A stretch of 6,537 nt of DNA from Gammaproteobacteria bacterium (lineage in GTDB: Bacteria; Pseudomonadota; Gammaproteobacteria; UBA1113). The position numbers and the translations under genes were made by a program. The notes under the pieces were generated by a model that did no database searches, had not been told where the DNA came from, and worked only from the letters and a program-made list of their open reading frames with translations. The stretch lies in assembly GCA_019752835.1 (NCBI GenBank), contig JAIELR010000124.1:1-6537 (forward strand), in the 5' to 3' direction. Positions 1 to 5,120 of this stretch are shown one piece after another; position 1 is the first letter of the stretch; every line of letters starts with the position of its first letter.

Positions 1-90
1 AGATGGACATGTACAAGTGTAGTTCAATTTTGACTTTTTCAAGTCCAAGAAGTCGATTATTTTAAATAAGCATTTTATATTTGTTTATGG

Positions 91-118
91 CTAAATTATA
101 AATCATTTTATAATTTAG
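91..118. repeat. AT-rich perfect hairpin downstream of pdxH
   Basis: A 12-bp arm (ctaaattataaa, 91-102) is perfectly complementary to 107-118, with a four-base loop (tcat). It lies 27 bp past the pdxH stop codon. It may act as a weak terminator or 3'-end stabiliser for the plsC-pdxH transcript. No U-run follows the stem on the minus strand, so a classical intrinsic terminator is not supported. The rest of 1-145 shows no gene. Confidence 0.5.
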
Positions 119-145
119 TAAATTGCTGAATTTTAATCTTATTTT

Positions 146-790
146 TTAAGGGCTTAAACGCTGGATTAACCAATCTCCTTTAGCATTTTTCGTATAACAC
201 ATGCGATCATGTAAACGGCCGCGACGACCTTGAAAAAATTCCACGCTGACAGGTTTGACACAATAGCCACCCCAAAAGGTTGGACAAGGAATAGCTTGAT
301 TTTCAAAATGTTTAATCGCATCAGCCATATCTTCATCAAGTGCTGACTCATTCAACTGCGTGCTTTGTACCGCCGCGTAAACAGCACATTGACTCTCACG
401 GCTGCGGGTGGCGAAATAAGCAGCGGAACGTTCATATGAAATGCGTTGGGCAATGCCACGAATGCGAACTTGATGACACACTTCGTGCCAATAAAAGTTG
501 AGGGCAACATGAGCATTCTGCTCGAGTTGTTGACCTTTAGTGCTCGCATAATGCGTAAAAAAAACAAATCCATCATCATCAATTTCTTTGAGCAAAACCA
601 CTCGGCTATCGGGTTGATTGAGGGCATCAACAGTTGATAATACCATGGCATTGGGTTCAGGATTACCGGAGCGCACAGCTTCTTGATACCATTGTACAAA
701 TTGCACAATGGGATCATCAGGCATATCGCTTAAAAGCAATCGCGTCTCGCTATAATCGCGCCTGGTTTGTTGACAATCTAATCGTTTCAT
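146..790 (-). CDS. pdxH: Pyridoxamine 5'-phosphate oxidase
   Basis: This FMN-dependent cytosolic enzyme oxidises pyridoxamine 5'-phosphate or pyridoxine 5'-phosphate to pyridoxal 5'-phosphate, the last step of B6 synthesis and salvage. The 214 residues are close to the usual length of about 218. Family signatures are in order: RVVLLKEID (63-71, FMN-phosphate and substrate contacts at Arg63 and Lys68), FVFFTHYASTKGQQLEQN (75-92), the NFYWHEVCHQVRIRG strand pair (98-112), the S-rich loop around SRESQ (130-134), FWGGYCVKP (172-180), and the C-terminal signature EFFQGRRGRLHDR (184-196) with the PLP-binding Arg-Leu-His-Asp-Arg, ending RLSP. Its ATG overlaps the plsC stop in an ATGA, which implies one transcript and translational coupling. 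The reading frame is intact. Identification is confident from motifs and length. Confidence 0.95.
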   Translation of the reverse strand: MKRLDCQQTRRDYSETRLLLSDMPDDPIVQFVQWYQEAVRSGNPEPNAMVLSTVDALNQPDSRVVLLKEIDDDGFVFFTHYASTKGQQLEQNAHVALNFYWHEVCHQVRIRGIAQRISYERSAAYFATRSRESQCAVYAAVQSTQLNESALDEDMADAIKHFENQAIPCPTFWGGYCVKPVSVEFFQGRRGRLHDRMCYTKNAKGDWLIQRLSP

Positions 791-1506
791 TTTTCTGTTT
801 CAGCATCGGCAAGCGCGTTTTTCATGAGGATGGCTTCCTGCATTTTGGCATGAATTTCTGTAGAAGAGCCTTCTTCGGGCCAGATGGGCTTGCCAATTTT
901 TATTGTGATAATTCCTGGTCGTTTTAACCAACCATGCTTAGGCCAGCATTTTGCGGCATCGTGAGTTAGAGGAACTAAGGGAACGCCTGCTGTTTTAGCG
1001 AGGATAGAGGCCCCCGAGCGAAATTGTCCCGGTTGATTGAGTGGCATACGTTTGCCCTCAGGAAAAATAATCACTGTACGTCCTTTTTGCAATCGTGCAC
1101 TCCCTTGTTTAAGGACTTGCTCCATGGCGTTGGTTTTTTGCGCCCTATCAATCGCAATCGGTTCAAGCAAATGTAACGCCCAGCCGAAAAAAGGAAGGTT
1201 AAGGAGTTCTTTTTTTAATACATAGCAAACATTAGGAAAAATAACGGGAAAAGCCAGTGTTTCCCAGGTAGATTGATGATTGCTTGCAATAACAAAAGGC
1301 GCTGGAGGCAAGTTTTCAAGTCCATAAATTTCATAGCGAACATGGCAGATTTTTTTTGCTAGAAAAACAACGCATCGCTGCCAAGCGACGACGATATGGT
1401 AACGTGGTTCATAAGGCAGCCAAAAACAAGCGAGGCTGAACATGGCAAAAAATGGAACGGTCATAAACATGAGAAAATTAAATAGAAGTGAGCGCAGGTA
1501 TAGCAT
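787..1506 (-). CDS. plsC: 1-acyl-sn-glycerol-3-phosphate acyltransferase
   Basis: This membrane-associated enzyme transfers an acyl chain to lysophosphatidic acid to make phosphatidic acid, the second acylation in phospholipid synthesis. The 239 residues begin with a hydrophobic segment (about 7-31) likely to anchor it to the inner membrane. Acyltransferase blocks are visible in order: block I NHQSTWE (76-82), where the usual HX4D is HX4E (His77, Glu82), a variant I recall from one proteobacterial PlsC subgroup; block II around KKELLNLPFFGWA (98-110); block III FPEGKR (148-153); and block IV VPLVPLTHD (175-183). The ATG at 1506 has an AGGT ribosome binding site seven bases upstream. It is the first gene of a two-gene operon with pdxH. 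A palindromic element begins only 32 bp upstream, so the promoter probably lies in or next to that element. Confidence 0.93.
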   Translation of the reverse strand: MLYLRSLLFNFLMFMTVPFFAMFSLACFWLPYEPRYHIVVAWQRCVVFLAKKICHVRYEIYGLENLPPAPFVIASNHQSTWETLAFPVIFPNVCYVLKKELLNLPFFGWALHLLEPIAIDRAQKTNAMEQVLKQGSARLQKGRTVIIFPEGKRMPLNQPGQFRSGASILAKTAGVPLVPLTHDAAKCWPKHGWLKRPGIITIKIGKPIWPEEGSSTEIHAKMQEAILMKNALADAETEK

Positions 1507-1537
1507 GATGGTGACCTAAAATGATTTCAGAGATGTA

Positions 1538-1739
1538 TATACTACTCGCAATTGAATCTGCAGCGTTGTTGCTGCCGACATTTGATTTGGGCCATCCATG
1601 GCCCTCACCTCTTCGAGGCGGCTTGCAGCCGTCAAAATTGGCTATCCTGCCAATTTTTCGCCGTCCTCATGTACAGGAAGTACACTCCGGCGTCTCGAGT
1701 CAGCAGCGCCTAGCTGCAAATCCAATTGCGAGTAGTATA
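1538..1739. mobile_element. MITE-like palindromic element, about 202 bp
   Basis: The ends are 27-bp inverted repeats (1538-1564 and 1713-1739) that match at 25 positions; each carries the shared core tatactactcgcaattg on its outer side. The interior is a chain of small perfect hairpins: gggcca/tggccc (1589-1604), cctc/gagg, cggct/agccg, aaaattgg/ccaatttt (1634-1657) and tgtac/gtaca. There is no credible coding sequence, since a short frame through it is only a by-product of the palindromes. The form matches a non-autonomous element mobilised in trans, or a REP-type repeat. No target-site duplication beyond a possible TA is evident. It sits just upstream of plsC and may carry or block its promoter. 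Confidence 0.6.
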
Positions 1740-1767
1740 GTGAGCGGATTTTTATAAAATATCAAGG

Positions 1768-1836
1768 TTTTTTGTAGGGCCAGCCCTCTGTGACCGCCCG
1801 AAGATGGGCAGTCACAGGGATGACCTCTACAAAAAA
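1768..1836. repeat. 69-bp imperfect palindrome (REP-like)
   Basis: Starting with ttttttgtag (1768-1777), the left arm pairs with a right arm ending in ctacaaaaaa, giving a stem of about 30 bp with a few mismatches and one bulge. The inner pairing is gccc (1796-1799) with gggc (1806-1809) around the loop gaagat. It lies about 30 bp past the stop codon of the first repressor copy. It could end transcription in either direction, but the outer stem is a U/A run and no free U-tract follows, so a REP-type element is at least as likely. It is distinct in sequence from the neighbouring element at 1538-1739. Confidence 0.55.
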
Positions 1837-1865
1837 ATATAAAACATATTTAACGGACTTAAAAT

Positions 1866-2633
1866 TTAAGCAATTTCATCCGAGTAAACAGGCTTATGAT
1901 CTTTTCGCTTTTTTACAGGCGATTTCGCATTAGCCGCTTCTTCTTCATCTTCTAGAACGTGCGGACGACGATCTTGATAAAACTCAGTTAAAGCCTGTGT
2001 CATAACACCTAATACGCGATAAGGTTTGTCAACACGATTCGTTTGGAAATCTTGATTGATGGGTTTTAAGTATAAATCAGGTCCATCAAGCAACATTTGC
2101 TTAAATTGCATTTTGGCATGACCTTCAACATAAATGGCAACAAAGTCTTTATCTTGTGGCTTAATTTCAGGATCAAAGATCAAGATTGAGTTTTCTGGGA
2201 AGCGTGGTCCCATCGTTGTGTCTTCAACACGTGTCGCAAACGCTTTTTCGCTGACAACCGCTTCGGTTGAAATATAACTTTCAACTTCACTGTATACACG
2301 ACGAGGCCAATGCGCAGCTTGTTCCCAATTTAAGAGTGGGAGTTTAATCCAAGCGCGGTAATAAGGATTATGGCTACCTTTGAAACGATCTTTAGGCAAA
2401 GGTTCATCGCCAATTAATTGACTAATGTTCACATTAAAAAATTTAGCAATAGGACTTAACGAACCAACCTTTGGGTTGTCCGTTTCACCGGATGCCATGC
2501 GATGGATAACCGGTTGGCCTACACCTGTACGGCGGGCTAATTCGGTAACAGTAATTCCAACTTCATGCATCAGTGCTTTTAGAATGATGCTTAAATTGGA
2601 CATAGCTTCAGTTGCATTTTGAGTAAACGACAT
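1866..2633 (-). CDS. HTH / S24-like repressor, copy 1
   Basis: A cytosolic transcriptional repressor of the LexA/phage-CI type, 255 residues. The N-terminal XRE-type helix-turn-helix covers about 13-72, with the recognition region at TVTELARRTGVGQPVIHRMASGET (28-51). An S24/LexA-like domain follows (about 95-215), with VEDTTMGPRF (136-145) in the place of the usual V-x-G-D-S-M-x-P motif and Lys178 (QFKQ) as the expected general base. The nucleophile position is Thr140 instead of Ser, and no Ala-Gly or Cys-Gly cleavage pair is seen in the linker, so self-cleavage is doubtful. The tail (226-255) is acidic (EDEEE), then basic (KKRK, 241-244). The start is fixed by AGGGAG nine bases before the ATG; Met11 is a weaker alternative. 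The gene is nucleotide-identical to 4240-5007. Target genes are unknown. The divergent layout suggests control of itself and of the adjacent oxidoreductase. Confidence 0.88.
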   Translation of the reverse strand: MSFTQNATEAMSNLSIILKALMHEVGITVTELARRTGVGQPVIHRMASGETDNPKVGSLSPIAKFFNVNISQLIGDEPLPKDRFKGSHNPYYRAWIKLPLLNWEQAAHWPRRVYSEVESYISTEAVVSEKAFATRVEDTTMGPRFPENSILIFDPEIKPQDKDFVAIYVEGHAKMQFKQMLLDGPDLYLKPINQDFQTNRVDKPYRVLGVMTQALTEFYQDRRPHVLEDEEEAANAKSPVKKRKDHKPVYSDEIA

Positions 2634-2642
2634 TGCGATTCT

Positions 2643-2660
2643 CTCCCTAAAGATATTGTA
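2643..2660 (-). promoter_or_regulatory. RBS and -10-like box, repressor copy 1
   Basis: On the minus strand, AGGGAG (2643-2648) lies nine bases before the repressor ATG. A -10-like TACAAT (2655-2660, preceded by TGA) is shared with copy 2. No convincing -35 box is found. Identity between the two copies stops between these two elements. Confidence 0.4.
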
Positions 2661-2664
2661 TCAT

Positions 2665-2695
2665 TACTCGAGTATTGAGTTAGGCTCACTGAGCC
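2665..2695. promoter_or_regulatory. Two dyads upstream of repressor copy 1
   Basis: The perfect 10-bp palindrome tactcgagta (2665-2674) lies next to the -10-like box. Next to it is ggctcactgagcc (2683-2695), a 13-bp dyad with a single central base. The second dyad has a counterpart in copy 2 (ggcttagcc, 5063-5071), while the first does not. Such sites would suit binding by a dimeric HTH repressor. Operator function is inferred from position and symmetry only. Confidence 0.35.
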
Positions 2696-2739
2696 GCAAA
2701 TTCAAGACCGAATAATAGTTTATGGTAATGTCTCAATTT

Positions 2740-2811
2740 CAAGACGCGCCTATTAAAACATAAAAAAAGGAGATTTGCACCTATTTTATAATTTTTTTTA
2801 ATATTTTAGGT
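2740..2811. promoter_or_regulatory. Conserved intergenic block, copy 1; possible rightward promoter
   Basis: About 72 bp differ from 5121-5193 at only about three positions plus one 1-bp indel, while sequence on both sides has diverged strongly. The block opens with caagacgcgcctattaaaac and includes TTGCAC (2775-2780) and TAATAT (2799-2804), spaced 18 bp apart, a possible sigma-70 promoter reading toward the oxidoreductase. Conservation points to a functional control site, a promoter or a small RNA. Apart from this block and the dyads nearer the repressor, 2634-2992 shows no gene. Confidence 0.4.
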
Positions 2812-2992
2812 TATTTAGGTTCATTTTTTCATTAATAATATCTTAATTACATACAACTGAGACTCAAGAAAATTGTAAATTTTCGATGAGAAAAAATTAC
2901 GTAACATATTGTAAATAAATGTTTATTTATAAAGTGGAGGTAAGATTTCAAAAGGTAAATTTGTTCAATTCAACAAAAATTAAGAAAAGATT

Positions 2993-3100
2993 ATGACTAT
3001 GAAAAAAATGCGCGCAATAGTTTTTGATCTTGCAGGTAGTTCACATTCAGAAATTCAAACTCTCTCGTCACAGCCAATGATAAAACGCAGCGCAATATGA
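2993..3100 (+). pseudogene. 5' fragment of quinone oxidoreductase gene
   Basis: The frame from 2993 reads MTMKKMRAIVFDLAGSS before leaving homology. The second ATG (2999) corresponds to the start of the longer gene at 5381, which begins MEKMRAIVFDQPGSS. Similarity ends near 3043, after about 15 codons. The frame then runs through unrelated sequence to a TGA at 3098-3100. It is what remains of the oxidoreductase in duplication copy 1 and cannot encode an enzyme. Substitutions between the two starts include synonymous changes (for example cgc/cgt), so this duplication is not recent. Confidence 0.75.
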
Positions 3101-3125
3101 GATCTATTTTCTGGATTGCGCTGTG
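3086..3125. repeat. Inverted repeat between convergent frames
   Basis: The arm cagcgcaat (3088-3096) is complementary to attgcgctg (3115-3123), with two further pairs outside it (one G-U) and an 18-base loop. It lies where the oxidoreductase fragment and the hypothetical frame at 3137 converge. It could slow or end transcription, but no U-run follows on either strand. Confidence 0.35.
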
Positions 3126-3136
3126 CTTCCTTTGTG

Positions 3137-3358
3137 CTAAAATATTGACACTTCATGCGTAAAATTAAGTTGCTCGACTATGTAGACCATTTTTCGCGCA
3201 GACCGAACCAACACCGAAAATGTATTGAGCAAGTGATCATTAATTTCGTCGAGCAATAAATCGTAGGTAATTATGCAAATTGAATTAAGCGAATAAATTA
3301 GATCTATGAGTTCAGTACGCAAATCTTCATTTTTTGCCTCAGGATTTAAAACAAACAA
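3137..3358 (-). CDS. Short hypothetical protein, possibly a gene remnant
   Basis: A 73-residue frame starting at a TTG (3356-3358). It reads FVLNPEAKNEDLRTELIDLI, then a mostly helical, leucine- and isoleucine-rich stretch ending in VRSARKMVYIVEQL. The opening resembles, from memory, the start of small DUF3077/DUF6124-type proteins ('LFxVxPxAxxEDLL'). The match is weak and their function is unknown. The frame stays open upstream to a TAG at 3419-3421 but offers no ATG or GTG there, and only a weak GGA stands before the TTG. It follows the LOG gene on the same strand with a gap of about 55 bp. It may be a degraded gene or a small co-transcribed gene. Confidence 0.35.
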   Translation of the reverse strand: MFVLNPEAKNEDLRTELIDLIYSLNSICIITYDLLLDEINDHLLNTFSVLVRSARKMVYIVEQLNFTHEVSIF

Positions 3359-3414
3359 ACGTTTTTCCGAGATATTGGTATTTTTCTCATAAAGCGCTTG
3401 ATATACAATAAATA

Positions 3415-4017
3415 TTAACTAAAAAATTTTTTTGATCTTGGTGCTTCGATATTATTTAATGTCTCATTAAATAAAATATCTTTTTTTTCGTTTATTTTTG
3501 GAAAAATAAAGCTAACATTGTCCACTATATCGATAAGATCAAGATGTTCATTTTTTGCGAAATTTTCTGAAACAGCGTGATTCATCAAATTTATTAATGG
3601 TGTAAAGTATCCGTTTATATTGATTATCACTAATGGTTTTTTTATTTCTCCTAACTTTATTGCATTCCAAACTTTAAAAATTTCCTCAAAGGTTCCTAAC
3701 CCACCTGGCATAGCAACGAAAGCATCTGCAATTTCAATCATTTTTTGTTTTCTACTCTCCATGTCTGCCGTATAAACTAATTCAGAGAGGTTTTGATGAG
3801 TTATTTCTGTAGGAAGCCCCGACAGAGGAACAACACCGATGACTTGTTTTCCTGCATTTAATATAGAGTTGGCAATTACCCCCATTAGACCAATATTTGA
3901 TCCACCATAAACAAGAGTTGCATCATTTTTTATTATTTCAATTGCAAAATTCTGCGTGGTTTCAGCATAAATTGTATTCCCTCCATTATTTGCACCCAAA
4001 AATACACAAATTTTCAA
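3415..4017 (-). CDS. LOG-family nucleotide phosphoribohydrolase
   Basis: A LOG-family (cytokinin riboside 5'-monophosphate phosphoribohydrolase-like, formerly 'lysine decarboxylase') cytosolic enzyme. Such enzymes cut the N-glycosidic bond of nucleoside 5'-monophosphates, releasing free base and ribose 5-phosphate. The family signatures are present: CVFLGANNGG (4-13) at the first strand, YGGSNIGLMG (37-46), ESRKQKM (87-93), and the catalytic, phosphate-binding PGGLGTFEE (104-112). The third residue of the usual YGGG is Ser40. The 200 residues are typical. The start is a TTG at 4017, chosen because AGGAG (4024-4028) stands six bases upstream. The gene looks more AT-rich than plsC-pdxH and lies between the two direct repressor repeats, which suggests acquisition or insertion. 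Whether the substrate is a cytokinin nucleotide or an ordinary purine nucleotide cannot be told from sequence. Confidence 0.85.
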   Translation of the reverse strand: MKICVFLGANNGGNTIYAETTQNFAIEIIKNDATLVYGGSNIGLMGVIANSILNAGKQVIGVVPLSGLPTEITHQNLSELVYTADMESRKQKMIEIADAFVAMPGGLGTFEEIFKVWNAIKLGEIKKPLVIININGYFTPLINLMNHAVSENFAKNEHLDLIDIVDNVSFIFPKINEKKDILFNETLNNIEAPRSKKFFS

Positions 4018-4023
4018 ATCGTT

Positions 4024-4028
4024 CTCCT
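4024..4028 (-). promoter_or_regulatory. Ribosome binding site deciding a TTG start
   Basis: AGGAG on the minus strand lies six bases upstream of the TTG of the LOG gene. The conserved N-terminal strand (KICVFLGAN) begins right after this codon, which supports TTG as the true start. Confidence 0.6.
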
Positions 4029-4081
4029 AATAAATACATAAAATAAGTTGTTATTTTAGCAATTCATTTTTATTTAGGTAT

Positions 4082-4098
4082 CCCGTATTAACTACGGG
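4082..4098. terminator. Small hairpin cccgta/tacggg
   Basis: A 6-bp GC-containing stem (4082-4087 with 4093-4098) has loop ttaac. It is followed on the plus strand by tttgtct, and on the minus strand by a short mixed A/T stretch. It lies between the LOG start and the second repressor gene. It may be a weak terminator that separates repressor transcripts from the LOG gene, but support is modest. Confidence 0.3.
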
Positions 4099-4161
4099 TT
4101 TGTCTAGGACTTGCTTGTTTCTAGTCGGGGGGCAATAAAGCGATAAAATCACCTTTTAACA

Positions 4162-4195
4162 TTTATTACCCCGCGGCATGCCGCGGGGTAATAAA
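4162..4195. repeat. 34-bp perfect palindrome
   Basis: The left half tttattaccccgcggca is followed directly by its exact reverse complement, with no spacer. The GC-rich core is flanked by AT-rich ends. It lies 44 bp past the stop codon of repressor copy 2. As RNA it would form a strong hairpin that could end or stabilise the repressor transcript. No U-run follows. It may instead be a REP-type repeat or a protein-binding site. The similar string ggggggcaataaag lies about 30 bp upstream. Confidence 0.75.
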
Positions 4196-4239
4196 CTACC
4201 ATGGAGGTTGTCAGGAGGGAGAAGAATAAAGAAAAAGCA

Positions 4240-5007
4240 TTAAGCAATTTCATCCGAGTAAACAGGCTTATGATCTTTTCGCTTTTTTACAGGCGATTTC
4301 GCATTAGCCGCTTCTTCTTCATCTTCTAGAACGTGCGGACGACGATCTTGATAAAACTCAGTTAAAGCCTGTGTCATAACACCTAATACGCGATAAGGTT
4401 TGTCAACACGATTCGTTTGGAAATCTTGATTGATGGGTTTTAAGTATAAATCAGGTCCATCAAGCAACATTTGCTTAAATTGCATTTTGGCATGACCTTC
4501 AACATAAATGGCAACAAAGTCTTTATCTTGTGGCTTAATTTCAGGATCAAAGATCAAGATTGAGTTTTCTGGGAAGCGTGGTCCCATCGTTGTGTCTTCA
4601 ACACGTGTCGCAAACGCTTTTTCGCTGACAACCGCTTCGGTTGAAATATAACTTTCAACTTCACTGTATACACGACGAGGCCAATGCGCAGCTTGTTCCC
4701 AATTTAAGAGTGGGAGTTTAATCCAAGCGCGGTAATAAGGATTATGGCTACCTTTGAAACGATCTTTAGGCAAAGGTTCATCGCCAATTAATTGACTAAT
4801 GTTCACATTAAAAAATTTAGCAATAGGACTTAACGAACCAACCTTTGGGTTGTCCGTTTCACCGGATGCCATGCGATGGATAACCGGTTGGCCTACACCT
4901 GTACGGCGGGCTAATTCGGTAACAGTAATTCCAACTTCATGCATCAGTGCTTTTAGAATGATGCTTAAATTGGACATAGCTTCAGTTGCATTTTGAGTAA
5001 ACGACAT
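4240..5007 (-). CDS. HTH / S24-like repressor, copy 2
   Basis: This gene encodes exactly the same 255-residue repressor as 1866-2633: XRE-type HTH (13-72), S24-like domain with Thr140 in place of the catalytic Ser and Lys178 retained, and an acidic then basic tail with KKRK (241-244). No nucleotide difference was found, including third codon positions. The ribosome binding site AGGGAG is the same, nine bases before the ATG. The gene is divergent from the oxidoreductase at 5381 with about 370 bp between, the usual layout of a local regulator and its target. Its upstream region differs from that of copy 1, so the two genes may be expressed differently while making one protein. The target is inferred from position only. 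Confidence 0.88.
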   Translation of the reverse strand: MSFTQNATEAMSNLSIILKALMHEVGITVTELARRTGVGQPVIHRMASGETDNPKVGSLSPIAKFFNVNISQLIGDEPLPKDRFKGSHNPYYRAWIKLPLLNWEQAAHWPRRVYSEVESYISTEAVVSEKAFATRVEDTTMGPRFPENSILIFDPEIKPQDKDFVAIYVEGHAKMQFKQMLLDGPDLYLKPINQDFQTNRVDKPYRVLGVMTQALTEFYQDRRPHVLEDEEEAANAKSPVKKRKDHKPVYSDEIA

Positions 5008-5016
5008 TGCGATTCT

Positions 5017-5036
5017 CTCCCTTCCAAGATATTGTA
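5017..5036 (-). promoter_or_regulatory. RBS and -10-like box, repressor copy 2
   Basis: AGGGAG (5017-5022) and a -10-like TACAAT (5031-5036, in the context TTATACAAT) read on the minus strand. Compared with copy 1, the spacing between them is two bases longer (TGGA in place of a shorter run), so the transcript leaders may differ slightly. No clear -35 box is seen. Confidence 0.4.
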
Positions 5037-5062
5037 TAATTATTCGGGCATGGAATCTGCGG

Positions 5063-5071
5063 GGCTTAGCC
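5063..5071. promoter_or_regulatory. Dyad upstream of repressor copy 2
   Basis: ggcttagcc has complementary ends (ggct/agcc) and corresponds in place to ggctcactgagcc in copy 1. The arms are kept although the centre changed in length and sequence, as expected for an operator or a small stem. Function is inferred. Confidence 0.3.
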
Positions 5072-5120
5072 GCAAGTTCAAGTCCTAAATAACAGCTTTA
5101 TTGATAGTGTCTTAAATTTC

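Larger units (their letters stand above)
1866..3043. repeat. Segmental duplication, copy 1
   Basis: This segment aligns from end to end with 4240-5425 in the same orientation. It contains the repressor gene, the divergent intergenic region and the first codons of an oxidoreductase gene. The first 783 bp (1866-2648) are identical to copy 2 by eye. Beyond that the two copies drift with many substitutions and small indels (net 8 bp), then align again at the oxidoreductase start. To the left of 1866 and to the right of about 3043 there is no similarity between the copies. Confidence 0.9.

Noticed and set aside
1..60. Possible coding remnant at the left edge on the minus strand, faintly like the right edge of the window
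   Set aside because: About 20 open codons and a loose match around ttgaaaaagtcaaaattga are too short and too A-rich to distinguish from chance.
634..927. Plus-strand frames opposite pdxH and plsC
   Set aside because: They overlap two well-supported minus-strand genes and resemble no protein family.
1521..1757. A plus-strand 78-codon frame upstream of plsC
   Set aside because: It runs straight through the inverted-repeat element, lacks any recognisable motif, and its sequence is explained by the palindromes.
1538..1836. CRISPR array
   Set aside because: The repeats are inverted and nested, not regularly spaced direct repeats with unique spacers, and no cas genes are present.
2425..2622. Plus-strand 65-codon frames opposite both repressor genes (also 4799-4996)
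   Set aside because: They are antisense shadows of the HTH region, identical only because the underlying genes are identical.
4082..4140. Possible tRNA or attachment site near gtctaggacttgcttg
   Set aside because: No cloverleaf can be drawn and no repeated core marks an integration boundary.
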